The notes below the pieces were generated by a model that searched no databases, was not told the origin of the DNA, and worked only from the letters and a program-made list of their open reading frames with translations. Position numbers and translations under genes: made by a program. This document shows positions 22,701-34,812 of a stretch of DNA of 64,000 nt, one piece after another. Origin of the DNA: Monosporascus cannonballus. Lineage: Eukaryota; Ascomycota; Sordariomycetes; Xylariales. How positions within the stretch are numbered: the first letter of the stretch is position 1; every line of letters starts with the position of its first letter. The stretch spans positions 145,896 to 209,895 of the forward strand of contig QJNS01000136.1 in the NCBI GenBank assembly GCA_004154925.1, given 5' to 3'.

Positions 22701-24727
22701 GCGGCTTTATTATGGCCTATAAGCAACAGTGGAACGTTGATAAATCGGCAGCAGTTGGTGCCCACCCAGGAACCAATAAGGCCCCTGTAGGAAACCCCGC
22801 CGTTCCGCGATAACAGCATTCTCCGAGGAACCTCCATCTTCCTACAGCTACTCCACAGAACCGTACAAGATCTGTAATCCTCAGGTACTCATATGCACTC
22901 ATGCGGGAAGAATATAGCCCACGAAACACTGTATAAGGATAGCGATTGCAGCAAAGATCGTTAGGGGAAGCCAACAAAATCGAATAGCGAGGTAAGTCAA
23001 GTGTGCGTAATATTATTTGAGGAGAAGGTCGTCAAGCAAAATTGAGCTTCGAAAGCGACATGCTGCCAGAACATCGCAGCCTCCTGCGGCAGACTGGCTT
23101 ACAATTACGCATAGGGTGTCGAAATCGCCTGCGGGCTTCCCAATTCGAATATATCTTACCTGCCAGGCCCAGGCACGGATATTCGTAACACAATTGCTCC
23201 AACTCCTTCGAGCTCTTTTCACAGACGATCCGCAGCTGCGCCTCAGTGACATTTAGTCCCGAAACGTGCATCCGCAACCTCACCTTGCAGCTGCAGACTC
23301 CCAATCCCTCGCTTTATCTCATCCTCGTATCATCCCTCATATAGTTCCATCCTGTTGCCCTCGACGCGTGGCTCCGACGTGTCGTTTATGTTGGCAGACG
23401 AACAAATCTCATTCATAAGCGCTGGCCGTCACTAAACCACGAGCATTATAATTACCTGCCTCAGTACGACAAGCATATACGGGCTCGGTGCAATTGACGT
23501 GAGACAGGATTTGAACTGGTAAGCTAAGGGTATAATATATGCATACGCATTTCCCAAGGACGCACTCCTATTTGGCCCCGGAGAATCCGCTGAGCATGTG
23601 AAAACCAGTACCGGACCTGGGATGTAAGCCACAAATACCGACAGCTCCGTATTAGAAGTCTGGTTGCCAATAATGTTTTGGTCCCTCTCAACCACTTGGA
23701 ACACTTTATCAGACAGAACTGGCCAATAGCTCGTACGGAGTTTATACGCGCTCTGCACAACCCGTGTGGTAGATATGCGCTCTGCCTCTAGGTATCTAGA
23801 CACACCCGTATACCCGAAAGCCCTGCCGGAGATACCTACCTATACCCCTCACCCATATCTCCAATTTGCCTGCCATAAGAGCCGTCCCAAGCCTACGAAA
23901 GCCGTCAATCTTCGCCCAAAGTGGATGGTTCTTGATATTCCCATTCTGCTAATTTCACTGTGTTCGGGTCCCAAGCCGTTCGGGACGGCAATAACCCCCC
24001 ACTCCCGCCCGCTGCGGCTGCCCGATTCCTCGTCTGACTTTAAACTCGACGGCAACCCCCGTCCCCAGGTCTGTGTTCCCCCTCCTGCGCTCCAGTAAAG
24101 AGGCGAGCTGCCCATCCGTCCTCCAGAAGTAAGTAGTCGTTGATCAGGTCAGGGTAGGTGCTTGAAAGAAAGCAGGGAGCTACGCCAATCGGTACGTGAA
24201 GTATATCTGGATTAGACCCGGGAGGTTTGACCGGAACTTATACAAACGAGGTCGGTATTTTTAAACCACCCGTGTGGGCAATTTGAGACGACTTCTGGCC
24301 GCTATATGCCCGTGGATGACTCGTGTAGGCCGTGGATGATACCTCATCAAGAACCTGTGTTTGTGTATTCGAACCGACACAGGCACACGAAGTTCCAACT
24401 AGACATCTTTGCCTGTATAAGCTCCCGCGCCGGGACGTGGCGTGCCTGGGCCTGAAGATCAAAGTCGGGAGTAAGGGGTGTGAGTCGAGTGCCACTAAAT
24501 GGGTTTGTGAATAGTGCCATCCAAGCCTCAATATAGCCATGGTATAACCAATCCCCCACACACGCCTTTCGTCTTATCAAACTTCCTTTCGCGGTTTCGG
24601 ATCACTCGAAAACTCGAGAAAGCAGCCTCTTAACGTGACCACCATTTCATACAGCCGCGACTAGCCTCGACGTTAAGCTACTCATGGCTATTGCCCGGAG
24701 CAACGGTGCTCGGGCGCCTTTGTTTCT
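19797..24727. other. Gene-poor stretch, nothing supported
   Basis: About 4.9 kb. The first few hundred bases should hold the DUF2406 gene promoter. Elsewhere only short ORFs occur, usually with competing ORFs on the opposite strand (for example 23766-24098 against 23849-24115). No tRNA, long repeat or transposon domain was recognised. Composition by eye is not strongly AT-rich. Confidence 0.45.
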
Positions 24728-25321
24728 TTACCTCCAGTTTAGCACGCTCGAGGCAGTATAGACATGAGAGCGGAACAGCCATCCATAGCAGAATGGAATA
24801 TCGAACACCCATCCGCATAGCCCGGGGCACAGGTATAGGCTCGTCGCTAGGTGCACACTAAGCAGGACCAGGACAGCGCTGTTGACCGCACCCTCGAGCA
24901 GGTACTTCCCCTCGTGCTCGATTATCATCGGCAGCGGTCGGTTGGCCGTCAACCGCTGATACGCCGGTGGTTCGGGGGGGTCGGGACCGGCACCGTCCCG
25001 CCTGGCCTAGCGGATGGTCTGCCACAAGCCAAGGCCGGTGATCGCGATGGACGGTGTCCGCGGTGCCAAGGGCTCCTCGGCAGGGACATCTCGAAACCGT
25101 CTGAGCCCAAGAGGAGGACGTCCGCTCGCGAGCTAGACCATTCGCAACACCAGTGCCGCCAGGTGGGCGAGGACCAGACCAGTTTCGTTCTCGTGAACGT
25201 ATCTAGCGATCCAGAGCTTCCTGCCCTCGGACTGCTGCAGCGTCGACTGGGTAACTCTGCCCGGAAAAACTGCTGCTCTGGTTTTGTGAGCCGTGCCAAG
25301 TGCGTGTAAGGCTTTCGATGC
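24728..25321 (-). pseudogene. Relic of an unidentified protein-coding gene
   Basis: One minus-strand frame runs 198 codons and is broken only by two TAG codons, at 25133-25135 and 25007-25009. It sits in a locally GC-rich island. Composition is protein-like: a segment with GRKLWIARYVHENETGLVLA, an Ala/Leu-rich helix (HLAALVLRMV), ITGLGLWQTIR, then PLPMIIEHEGKYLLEGAVNS followed by a hydrophobic stretch that could span a membrane. Both stops can be derived from CAG by C-to-T change. I do not recognise the family. A plus-strand ORF (24851-25309) overlaps it and is the competing reading. Confidence 0.3.
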
Positions 25322-28300
25322 TCAAATAGCGTTATAGTCGGACCGAATCGACGACCTTGTCCTCCGAGTCTCTCCGTCAAGAAGCGCGATTAGGGAAAGG
25401 TAGAAGTGAACAGGGCGTTGTTGCAGAGAAAAGGCCGTGTTCATGTGGCTATCCACGGTATTTAAAGGTTGCCAGGTAGCAATTCAACAGGCTTTTTATT
25501 ACCATTCAGAAACATAATAACAAAAGCAATCGCACTGACGCGTCCGTGTCGCTGTGGTTTAAGCGGGCGGTGCTGGTATATCCCCGTGCGTGATCATCCT
25601 GTAGGTCCCTGAAAATACCTCTATGGTCGAACTGTAATCACAGAGGTTGATCCCCCCGGCTCCCTCTAGCGATATGAATGATTATCAGCCAAGCGACACT
25701 AGGTAGCGAGCGGTCTAGAATAGCTTGTGAGTAAAGCATCTAAGACACCCGACATCGTCACTATGGCTGTCGTGCTCGCTGATAGAATCTGTGGTACCTG
25801 CAGCAACCGCTCCGAACCATGGAAGCGCTGGCCTCGTGTTTTCAGCTGTTAAGACGAGAGCCGAGAACCCTTAGGGGACTTTCTTGCCAATTGGAATGTA
25901 GTCTTCAGCAGATTCCTCTAGTTGACGAGATATCAGGATGGATCACCTCACGCTTGAGTGGGAACCACAATACCTCAGAGGTACATCGATATGTGATCAA
26001 GGGCGACTGATGCGAATAGGGGAGGCAGTTGCCTAGAGGACCGGCTGATACATTATAGAAAGCCTTAAAGTCTCATTGCATACTTGCTTCTAGGAAGGAG
26101 AGGCTGCCCGAGTTGAGAGCTCCGTCCTAGTGCCCGGATGACTCTTAAGGATATCTTGCAACACTTAAGTCTGGGATCGGGGGATACATGCCTAGCTGGT
26201 TTCGCGGACTTCGTTCACGCTCGTCTCTTGCCTTACTGTGATAGCCATGACTGGGAGATGTAATGACCACTTATCTCTCTGCACGGCCTAGTTCTCATTC
26301 ACGACCCTGGGAGAGGCAGCAGCACTCCTGCTGACTAGTCTGTATGCAGTAAAGTAATTGCCTCGAAACCTGAGGATGAGACGGCTGGACGGAAGACACT
26401 TGTCTATCACTGAGGTAGCTGCAAACAAGTTCTTCAACCTGACCCCACCCGAAGTGCGCCAACGCGTACTCGTAGCAGAGCAACTTCGCAAGCGTGTCAG
26501 TAAGGAGCAACGCGCAAAGTCGGCCTTGGACGGGAGGAAGTAGTTGAGTTTCCGGACAAGACGAAGTCTGTGAGCCGTCGCATAGAACCCATCCAGATGA
26601 TCCTAAATCAGGTGATGGCAAATCGGTTTCAAGAGGCACGCGGTCTGATATCGGCCGGGAGAAGTCAAGCATCGCAGCAAGTAATTTGCCAAATTGGTTT
26701 CATTATGCTAAGTCTGGTGGCTGGGTCCCTCCACACCGAGGTGTCCCAAAGATCAGAATTCGTAGGGGTCATCGATACTCCGGGATTCCCGCTGATGTAC
26801 CGCATGTGAAAGTGAGGTGGCACATTCGCAATCTCACTTCCAGTATTTTAGATCCAGCATCCGTCTATAATCCGTTCATAGAAACATTTTCCTCGGCTTT
26901 GGTTTGCTGTTGGTATTCTTTCTTGATTCGTTGCTAGATGCAAGGCCGAAAAGCCGTTAACCTTGCCTAATCCAGATGCAGCCAATCATGAGAACCGTCC
27001 ACACGACCAACTCCGGCTCAATCCTCCTTATATCGAAGAGGGGTAGAGCATGATACGAACAGAAGCACCGAAAGACTTGGAGGGAAGGGGGCTGGTGAAC
27101 TTGGCACGGACGACGCCAGAGTTGCCTGCAGTATTCATGTCAGTTCTGATCTCCCCCCCCCGCCAGAAGTGCAGTATCGCGGTAATGGGATATATCTCGT
27201 ACCGTGTGGGCGGGTAACCTTGCCCCATATCACCCGGATCTTGGTCCCTCGGACCTCCTTCTGGCCTTTATAACAGTAGGCGACCCTTTTTCCACAGTAG
27301 AAGCTTGTGTCAAGCAGTCAGCTTGGCAATTCCTAGGAAGTACACTGTTCGATCGTACTTGGCAGCGCTGGTGTCATCAACACCCTCGATCTTGATGAGC
27401 GAGCACTTAGGATGTGTGCTGTGGCGGCTTCGCTCTACACGTTGTCATTTAGCCACGGATGTATCAAGAGAGAGTTCAGGGTGCTTGCTTACGGTAGCTG
27501 AGGTGCCTTCCTTTGACGTACACTAGAACAAAGAGTTAGCGTAAGTCCTAGGTAGACACAAGTGCGCATAGATGAAGCAGCATCCTCCCAGGAAGGAAAC
27601 GCAGATGGCATTGGGAATTCGCGAAAACGTGCCGGCGCGCGACATGTCGAGTAGTGGCAGGTTATTCAGGGATGCAAAATATGCTTTACTTACGTCTGTG
27701 GCCAGATTCGGACATTTTGGCTGTTTGGTCTTCCGCCGCTCTCAGAAATGCGAAGTGTGATCGTGAAGGGACGAAGTCTTGCTGAGAAAGACTTTCCGGC
27801 TGGGCGAAATGTCGTCGTTGGTCGGGGTTGTGGATTGGGGTTGTTGATTGAGTGGATGAGGCCGAATCCGGGAAATGCGGCAGTAAGGGCTGAGGTTGAT
27901 TAGCTGTGGATCGATTTGGTCGCTAGAATAGGCTCGCTACACACAAAAAATTTTACAGTTTCAATTGCCGGTGTGGCTGGTTATTCAGCCACATTTTGCG
28001 TGTTACGTGACTAGTTGAAAGAGTAGGGTAGGGGCGTGCGGGGTGGGGTGGCTGTCTTATACCTTGTCGGGATCCGATAACAGATTCATCCAGAAGCCGG
28101 GAAGACGTTTAATCAGTGATATCTGGCGGTGAGATTATCTTCAAGGTGCTTGACGGTAATACAGGCATCGTCAATGATGTACAGCAATAAGGCGGCCTGG
28201 TGATATGCTCCATTTACTAATAGGAGAAGCGAGAGTCTCAATCTGGGCTTACAGTGTCTCCCTAGATTGCCGCAAAATTATGGTATGGGTTATAATACTC

Positions 28301-29052
28301 CCTTCACATCAATGCTCTATGAACTCTCCTAAATAAATTTGGTACTCTGTAAGAAGACATCACGAACTATGTAACCCCTGAGGTGAGAAGTCTTTCACTC
28401 GCAATCTCCGAGCCCCGAATCCCGCATCGAGTAATCACCAAGGTGGACAAGGGAAAGGGGGAAAAAAAAAGTGGCTAAACATATGCTGCAACTCGCTCCG
28501 AGAGATCCGTATGTATATAGACCTTGGTAGAAGATGGCATTGGTTATCATGCCTGTAATAAGCATCAATACCAGCAGACTATCAGGAGAGCAAACGTAAA
28601 GAAGATCTATCGTGGCAGTCGAAGGAGAACCAGAACCAGATCACAACCCGGCATTATTGTGGGCATCGTGGGTTGATAATGACTGCCAAGGTGATCAGTG
28701 ATTATGGTTACACAGTAGAGGTTGCAACATGCTGATGTCAGATGAAAAGCTTTGAAATCAATCCGAACCCGGCGCCTCAAAGGGGCAGGAGGTTAATTAA
28801 CGAGTAGGGGCCAATTATGGATCGTCTCTAAACTGCGTGGGCGGCATTTTTAACGGGAAAGGTTGTTATGGACCTGACCGTTTAAATACATATGCAGAGT
28901 CCAGGCTTGAGGGTAACGATCCCGAAGCTGTCTTCATTGAAGCCTGAAGAGAAGATAATATATGGATCTTGAAAGAAGTGGAGTTCAGAGGCCTTTTAGA
29001 CCGAAGACCGAGCTTGAATAGGGTGGGTAAGGTATATATGCCATACGTAATT
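25322..29052. other. Gene-poor stretch, nothing supported
   Basis: About 3.7 kb without a convincing gene. A plus-strand ORF at 26358-26543 encodes a charged helical-looking segment (ANKFFNLTPPEVRQRVLVAE) with no known match. A perfect 8-bp hairpin (TGTGGCTG, 6-nt loop, CAGCCACA) lies at 27972-27993. A run of nine A lies near 28462-28470. None of these can be assigned a function. Confidence 0.4.
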
Positions 29053-29439
29053 TTATGTTTGTCTTAACTGTTGCTGAGCCTCATCGGCTTGTGAGGGCTG
29101 TGAAAATCTTTTTTTTTCCATAATTCGCTGTGAAAACGGATTGGCAAGGGCTTCCTCCATTTTTACCCGCATTGTACGCACATTGTGAGTGATATAGGTA
29201 CGTAGTATAGAACCGTCACGCGGACATTTGTCAACCTGGATGTGACTGGGTAGGACTTTGGGCAAATGCTCGGGTCTGGCATCGGAAATAATGAGGAACC
29301 CCGTTGACGGCTTTTGCTGCTCCTTGCGACAAAATTGTCGAATGGATATGCCGGAGTTGCTTGTCTGCACAATGATGGATGACCTTGCAGGCGTCATAGC
29401 CATGAAGTGTATCTCGAAGGAACCATCTGCCAAGCACAT
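29053..29439 (-). CDS. Hypothetical ORF, possibly an exon
   Basis: This 128-codon ORF has balanced composition and the frame stays open upstream of its Met to a TGA, with an AG acceptor (CTGAGCAG) nearby. It could therefore be the last exon of a larger gene. Visible features are a charged C-terminus (MEKKRFSQPSQADEAQQQLR) and no signal peptide or membrane segment. Overlapping ORFs exist on the same strand in other frames (29231-29698). No family is recognised. It may be a chance ORF or a relic. Confidence 0.22.
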   Translation of the reverse strand: MCLADGSFEIHFMAMTPARSSIIVQTSNSGISIRQFCRKEQQKPSTGFLIISDARPEHLPKVLPSHIQVDKCPRDGSILRTYITHNVRTMRVKMEEALANPFSQRIMEKKRFSQPSQADEAQQQLRQT

Positions 29440-30029
29440 TGATGGGTATGCGTATTGATTCGTTGAGGATGCGACTGGGGTCCCTGCTCAGTTTTCCTAT
29501 TCCCCCCCTGGAATGCTTCCATACAAAATAACCCCGCGGTTCTGGTTTCCGCGAGAATGAAAGCTGAGCAAGAGAGTTGGCACAATGCTCCACCCTGGCT
29601 CCATTTTTGCACTGGGCGCGCTGAGGAAGGGCAGGCTCGTGGGACACTCTTACACGAATACAAAATCTATAGGTGTTGATGGCAGAGAGCCACGACAAAG
29701 TCGCGCATGGACATTAGAAGTTGAGATAGGCCCAAAATGTTAAAACCTTCGCTCTCGGAGGAGCTCCATGGTGTACGTGCATGTCATTCATACGTAACTT
29801 GGAAGTTCTTAACTGACCTGCGGATTGTAAGCATTGCAGGAAGGAGATAGATAGCTCCGGCATTGGTTGATTACGAATTACATATAACTGAAGAATTGAC
29901 CTCAAGCAGGCCGGACCCGCGGACGATAGCTACCTAAACACATCCCGCCGAACTTAAGTCCGTCAACCACTACAGAGCCACCTCAAAAGCAACTTCAATC
30001 CCTCCGATACTCCCATTGATTGTCAACCC
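29440..30029. other. Intergenic, no gene seen
   Basis: About 600 bases between the hypothetical ORF and the glucose-6-phosphate dehydrogenase promoter. It contains only overlapping short ORFs. Confidence 0.4.
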
Positions 30030-30120
30030 GTCCTTTCTCGCTCAGTTTCTCCCTCCCCCATAGTCCAGTCATCCTTGAAATCGTCATATCGTATCTCTTC
30101 TCCCTTTTCCCTCCTTCGAC
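30030..30120 (+). promoter_or_regulatory. Pyrimidine-rich tract upstream of glucose-6-phosphate dehydrogenase
   Basis: Long CT-rich stretches run up to about 50 nt before the start codon at 30170. Such tracts are typical of core promoters and transcription start regions of well-expressed fungal genes. The assignment rests on composition and position only. Confidence 0.4.
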
Positions 30121-30169
30121 TGTTCCCGGAATCCGCAAGCACGCGCATTCAAGCTCTACCATAGGCGCA

Positions 30170-32172
30170 ATGGACTCCGCCGCAGCGTAAGTCAAATCGA
30201 TCAACATCATCACCACACCCCGCCTGCCCCGCTATTCCATCATTTACTTCTATCTTCAAAGCTTCAAAGCTCCTGGAGCTTCGAAAACAATCTGGGAGCG
30301 CCGATGCATCATTATGCACCATTCCGCCGTCCTAATTGCCCGTCACCCGTCACCCGTCACCCGCAATGCTTCTCATACAGGACATTTTAAAATACACAGG
30401 ACGGCTAATTGACGCTATGCCGCAGTACGATGGAGCTCAAGGAGAACACGGTCATCGTGGTCCTTGGTGCTTCCGGTGACCTTGCGAAGAAGAAGACAGT
30501 AAGCCAAACAACTAACCGCCTGCTGTGGACGAGTACCCGGTAGCTGACACCCAATACAGTTTCCCGCCCTGTTCGGCCTCGTGAGTGTCATATTGCCCTC
30601 CAAGATATATGACCCCGGATTACATCAGTCGATACTAACATCTTTGGAGTACCGCAATAAATTCCTCCCCAAGGATATCAAGATTGTCGGATATGCGCGA
30701 ACGAAGATGGACCATGCGGAATACTTGAAGCGTGTCAAGTCTTTCATCAAGACTCCTACCAAGGAGATGGAGAAGCAGTTGGACGAGTTTTGCGCGGCCT
30801 GCACCTACATTTCCGGCCAGTACGACCGCGATGATTCCTTCCAGGAGCTGAACCGACACTTGGAAGAGCTGGAACAGGGACAGAGTGAGACCCATCGCCT
30901 ATTCTACATGGCCCTACCTCCCAGCGTCTTCACCATCGTGTCGCAACACCTGAAGAAGAACTGCTACCCGACCCGCGGCATTGCCCGCGTTATTGTAGGA
31001 ATCCCATCCACCGAGTAGTCACCGAGGAGAGCGAGAAGGCTGATCCGAGAACTGTGTATTGTAGGTCGAGAAGCCTTTCGGAAAGGACCTGGCTAGCTCC
31101 CGGGAGCTGCAAAAGTCCCTGGAGCCCGACTGGAAGGAAGATGAGCTTTTCCGGATCGATCACTACCTCGGAAAGGAGATGGTGAAGAATATCCTCATTC
31201 TGCGCTTCGGTAACGAATTCTTTGGCGCCACATGGAACCGACACCACATAGACAACGTGCAGATAACCTTCAAGGAACCCTTCGGAACCGAGGGTCGTGG
31301 TGGCTACTTTGACGAGTTTGGTATCATTAGAGATGTCATGCAGAACCATCTGCTTCAGGTTCTTACGCTTTTGACTATGGAGCGACCGATTTCTTTCTCG
31401 GCAGAAGACATTCGAGACGAGAAAGTCCGAGTACTCCGCGGCATGCCTGCGATCGAACCTAAGAACGTCATCATCGGCCAGTACGGTAAATCGCTTGATG
31501 GTAGCAAACCTTCCTACAAGGAGGACGACACTGTCCCCAAGGACTCGCGCTGCCCCACGTTCTGCGCCCTCGTTGCATACATCAAGAATGAGAGATGGGA
31601 TGGTGTGCCGTTCATCATGAAGGCTGGCAAAGCTCTGAACGAGCAGAAGACGGAGATTCGTATCCAGTTCAAGGACGTTACTAGTGGTATCTTCAAGGAC
31701 ATCCCCAGGAACGAGCTCGTCATGCGCATTCAGCCAAACGAGAGTGTCTACATCAAGATGAACTCCAAGCTCCCCGGACTAAGCATGCAGACGGTCGTCA
31801 CGGAGCTCGATTTGACGTACAGGAGACGCTTCTCAGACCTAAAGATCCCTGAGGCGTACGAATCGCTTATCCTGGATGCATTAAGGGGTGATCACTCCAA
31901 CTTCGTCAGAGACGACGAACTCGACGCCAGCTGGAGAATCTTCACACCACTGCTTCATTATCTGGATGACAACAAGGAGATCGTACCGATGGAATACCCG
32001 TACGGTAAGTGTTGGCCGTCTGGCCCTGCTGGTGTGCGACAACTGACCCTTTGTAGGCTCCCGTGGTCCGGCAGTCCTGGATGACTTCACGTCTTCGTAC
32101 GGGTACAAGTTTAGTGACGCTACGGGATACCAATGGCCCACTACTCCCGCGACCGCCCCGAACAAGTTGTAA
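30170..32172 (+). CDS. zwf1: Glucose-6-phosphate 1-dehydrogenase
   Basis: Six exons (30170-30186, 30426-30498, 30560-30580, 30650-30994, 31065-32004, 32057-32172) give 503 aa, the normal fungal length. The enzyme oxidises glucose 6-phosphate to 6-phosphogluconolactone with NADP+, the entry step of the oxidative pentose phosphate pathway in the cytosol. The Rossmann motif is VVLGASGDLAKKKT near residues 17-30. EKPFGKDL follows at 154-161 and the active-site signature RIDHYLGKE at 182-190. The conserved C-terminal half runs to ATAPNKL. The first exon is only 17 nt and exon 3 only 21 nt (FPALFGL). Phases agree at every junction. Intron 1 (239 nt) contains a short CCCGTCA tandem run. The symbol follows the yeast name; Aspergillus calls it gsdA. 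Confidence 0.96.
30339..30363. repeat. 7-bp tandem repeat in intron 1
   Basis: CCCGTCA is repeated three times and followed by CCCG within the first intron of the glucose-6-phosphate dehydrogenase gene. It is a short microsatellite-like run with no evident function. Confidence 0.7.
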
Positions 32173-33526
32173 GTCGACGGCGATGCCATCTTGTCGATTA
32201 TGTCAGGGGTCCCTTAAACAATTCAGGGAGAATGTTAAATGACATTAACCTTCTGCTTTACAGCTGATGCGTTGTCGCATGGAACCGTGTCCTCCGGAAC
32301 ATCAGTCTGCATTAGGGAATTGGACGGTCGCTTACATCAGGCGCCGGGGCTGTTTTAGAGCATTTTTAGTTTTCATTCGCTGTCTTTGGAGGCGCTCTGT
32401 TGGACGAGGGCACGAGACAACAAAGTATAGGTTTTATATAGCCCCGAAATATTCCACTTGATGATGAGAACACAAACTCGTGGCATTACTTCTATAATAT
32501 TCATCTCCAGGTGTGCATACACCTTTAGCCATTGAGGGAATAATTACTTCCCTAATATAATGCTGCGGCATTGATTGATTAATTGATAAAGCTGCCGGAG
32601 GTACCTGCTTTCGTGTCGAAACCCTGTCCATGGTGGACGTCCAGAGACTGACGTTAAATGAAAGTCTGGAAACTTGTTATAGCATCGTATATCTCTGTGC
32701 AGGTACTTGTAACATTCCATTGTTTCCCACGGGCTCTGTAGGATCGCTGATCAATATCCAGTACACCCAGCAATGCACCGCTTGACACCTCTTGGTGTTA
32801 TCAAAGCCCAAACACACAATTCCCTCGCCTCTATCTCGACGCCTCATTCAATACTGGACCTCGACCCTTAATCCCCTGAAGGTGCGGCGCTGCATAATGC
32901 GCCAACGAGTGTTTTCCCGCCTTTGCAGCCGTTCTTCCTTCACCGCGGCCTCAGGGAGGGTGCTTGCTCTGCTCCACTCCACCCTGGCAACCTTTCCCGT
33001 CGGCCGGCGTCTTACCGTACAAACGGGTGGGACTTCTGTTCCCGTTGCCGTCGACGCCCGATATGACTTGCCCATCGGGAAGAGGGGGCAGATCCGTCTA
33101 TGTATGCTTCACAGCAAAAACGACCGAGTAGTTGTATTTACGTCATCCCGCTGATATGGCACTAAGGAAAACTACATATAATCGACTCTGGGTAGTATAT
33201 TAGTTGCTTAGGATGCCTAGTATAGTAGACTTCTGGAATAAACATTGCGATACTTAAGGGAACTGTTTATACTTGGTAAAGGTATATTTCGGCCGGTCAA
33301 GGCGTTCTACATATCAGGATATACGCTCTACATGAGACCAGATTCCTCTGTAGTCAGTCCTCTTTGACGACCATAGGAGCTAACGCTTCCCTCTCTTTTC
33401 CACATCCGCACCCCGACGCCCGAATCCACTTTCTTCGTAGCCCTGCCCGAACTCCAACAGCACGCCCTAGGAATTAACACATGCAGCATCGGCTGTTTAA
33501 TACCTGGCCGTTCATGAACTTCGCAT
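32173..33526. other. Convergent intergenic region, no gene supported
   Basis: About 1.35 kb between the 3' ends of the glucose-6-phosphate dehydrogenase and metalloprotease genes. A GC-richer patch at 32850-33150 carries a plus-strand ORF (32792-33154, 120 codons, Arg-rich) and a minus-strand ORF (32848-33075). Neither has recognisable domains. Confidence 0.4.
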
Positions 33527-34812
33527 TTACTGGAAGCTGGCGCGGTACGTGCTCCAGTAGCTGTTCATGCGGGTGACCTGGCCAGGAGTGAACTCCTCGT
33601 AGCACGAGTCGAAGCTGTAGTCCATGTAGTTGTGGATGGGGTCAACACCAGGGCTAGGGCAGGTATCGCGACCGACAGGGCACCCGGTAGCGTAGCTGGC
33701 TTCGGCGGGCGTGTCATCTACGAAGTCACCATTGCCATTGCAGCCATCCTCTGTGATGCAACACTGGTTAGTACATGCTCCTTTTCCAGCTATGCGAAAT
33801 TTCAGAGGCTAGAGTTCCAAGGCAGACTGCCTGAGAAACTTTGGGCCATGACATGGCTGCCTCGAGACCAGCGGACATACGGAACCAGTCTCATAGGCGG
33901 GAGATTTCCCTGCTTAGAATGCGGAACTACTTACGAAAGGTGTGGTAAAGACCAAACCAATGTCCGACCTCGTGGACGGCGGTCATGCCCAAGTTGTAGT
34001 TGGTCTCGGAGCCGCCTGGGACAGTGGAAGAGAGGATTGTGCAGCCGTCATAGTAGAAGTCCGAGGAACCCGTTCTGACCGTTGTGGGGAAGTAGCAGTA
34101 TCCAAAATATCTCATCTCGTTAACGAAGCTGCCGCATGTTAATCCTCGCATTCAAATCCAATGCCTCACTCCTAGGAAGCCTTAGGGTTTCGGCAATACT
34201 CAGACGCAATACCAGGGGGGTTGGTGGAATTCTACGTACTACAAATAAGTTAGCTTTTGCGATTAGAGCCCGGAAAACCAAGACAATAGTTTGACGAAAG
34301 TGGGCTATTGGATATGTGGGATCATGTATATACCTAGAGGTTAAGGTCCGCGTATGTGCCCTTGCGCAGGGACCTCTTCATCGCCAACTCCGAGCCATCG
34401 CTCGCCCAGTTCGAGTTGACCGTCCAGTCAGCGCCCGCCTTGGTGAACTGGATGTTGTACGGCCCAAACGCCTCGTTCATGGCGTCCAGCTGACGGTCAA
34501 GCACGGTAGCCTGCGGAGCTTGTCAGTAGGCCATCTCGGTTTAAGGGGTTCGTCCATCATGCAAAGAGTGGAGCTTACGGAAAGGTAACCGCCGCTCGCC
34601 GAGTTGGAGGAAGCCAAGACGTGGAAGTACACCTTGACGTTGATGGGTGCCTTCCGGGTACTGTTGTCGGCAACAAGATCGGCCGCCTCGGCCGCCGCGA
34701 ACTGCTGAGCAATCTCTATTTGCTCCTCGGTAGGGCTCGGAGCGCCACAGGCACGCTCGGCAACCGCGCCGGAAGCGGCGAGGCCGAGGAGGAGAGCGGA
34801 TCTGATCTGCAT
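33527..34812 (-). CDS. Secreted M43 (pappalysin-like) zinc metalloprotease, Mep1 type
   Basis: Exons on the minus strand are 34579-34812, 34335-34510, 33935-34128 and 33527-33750, giving 275 aa. A signal peptide is clear ([18 protein letters not shown]). The catalytic motif [11 protein letters not shown] is at residues 189-199 (zinc ligands His189, His193 and His199; catalytic Glu190). The Met-turn is in NYMDYS. Homologues such as fungal Mep1 digest extracellular proteins. The frames of all four exons fit together, but the second exon cannot end on a proper GT. Expected coding ends at CTC-TA, the next base is G, and only then comes a good donor GTATAT (34333). Splicing at that GT leaves an extra base and reads TAG. 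So the gene has either a one-base insertion, a non-canonical splice, or is dead. M10 of the longer ORF was chosen as start because the signal peptide begins there. Confidence 0.8.

Noticed and set aside
24728..24952. ARPC4 (Arp2/3 subunit) fragment
   Set aside because: A short resemblance around LLEGAVNS is not continued by the conserved residues that should follow.
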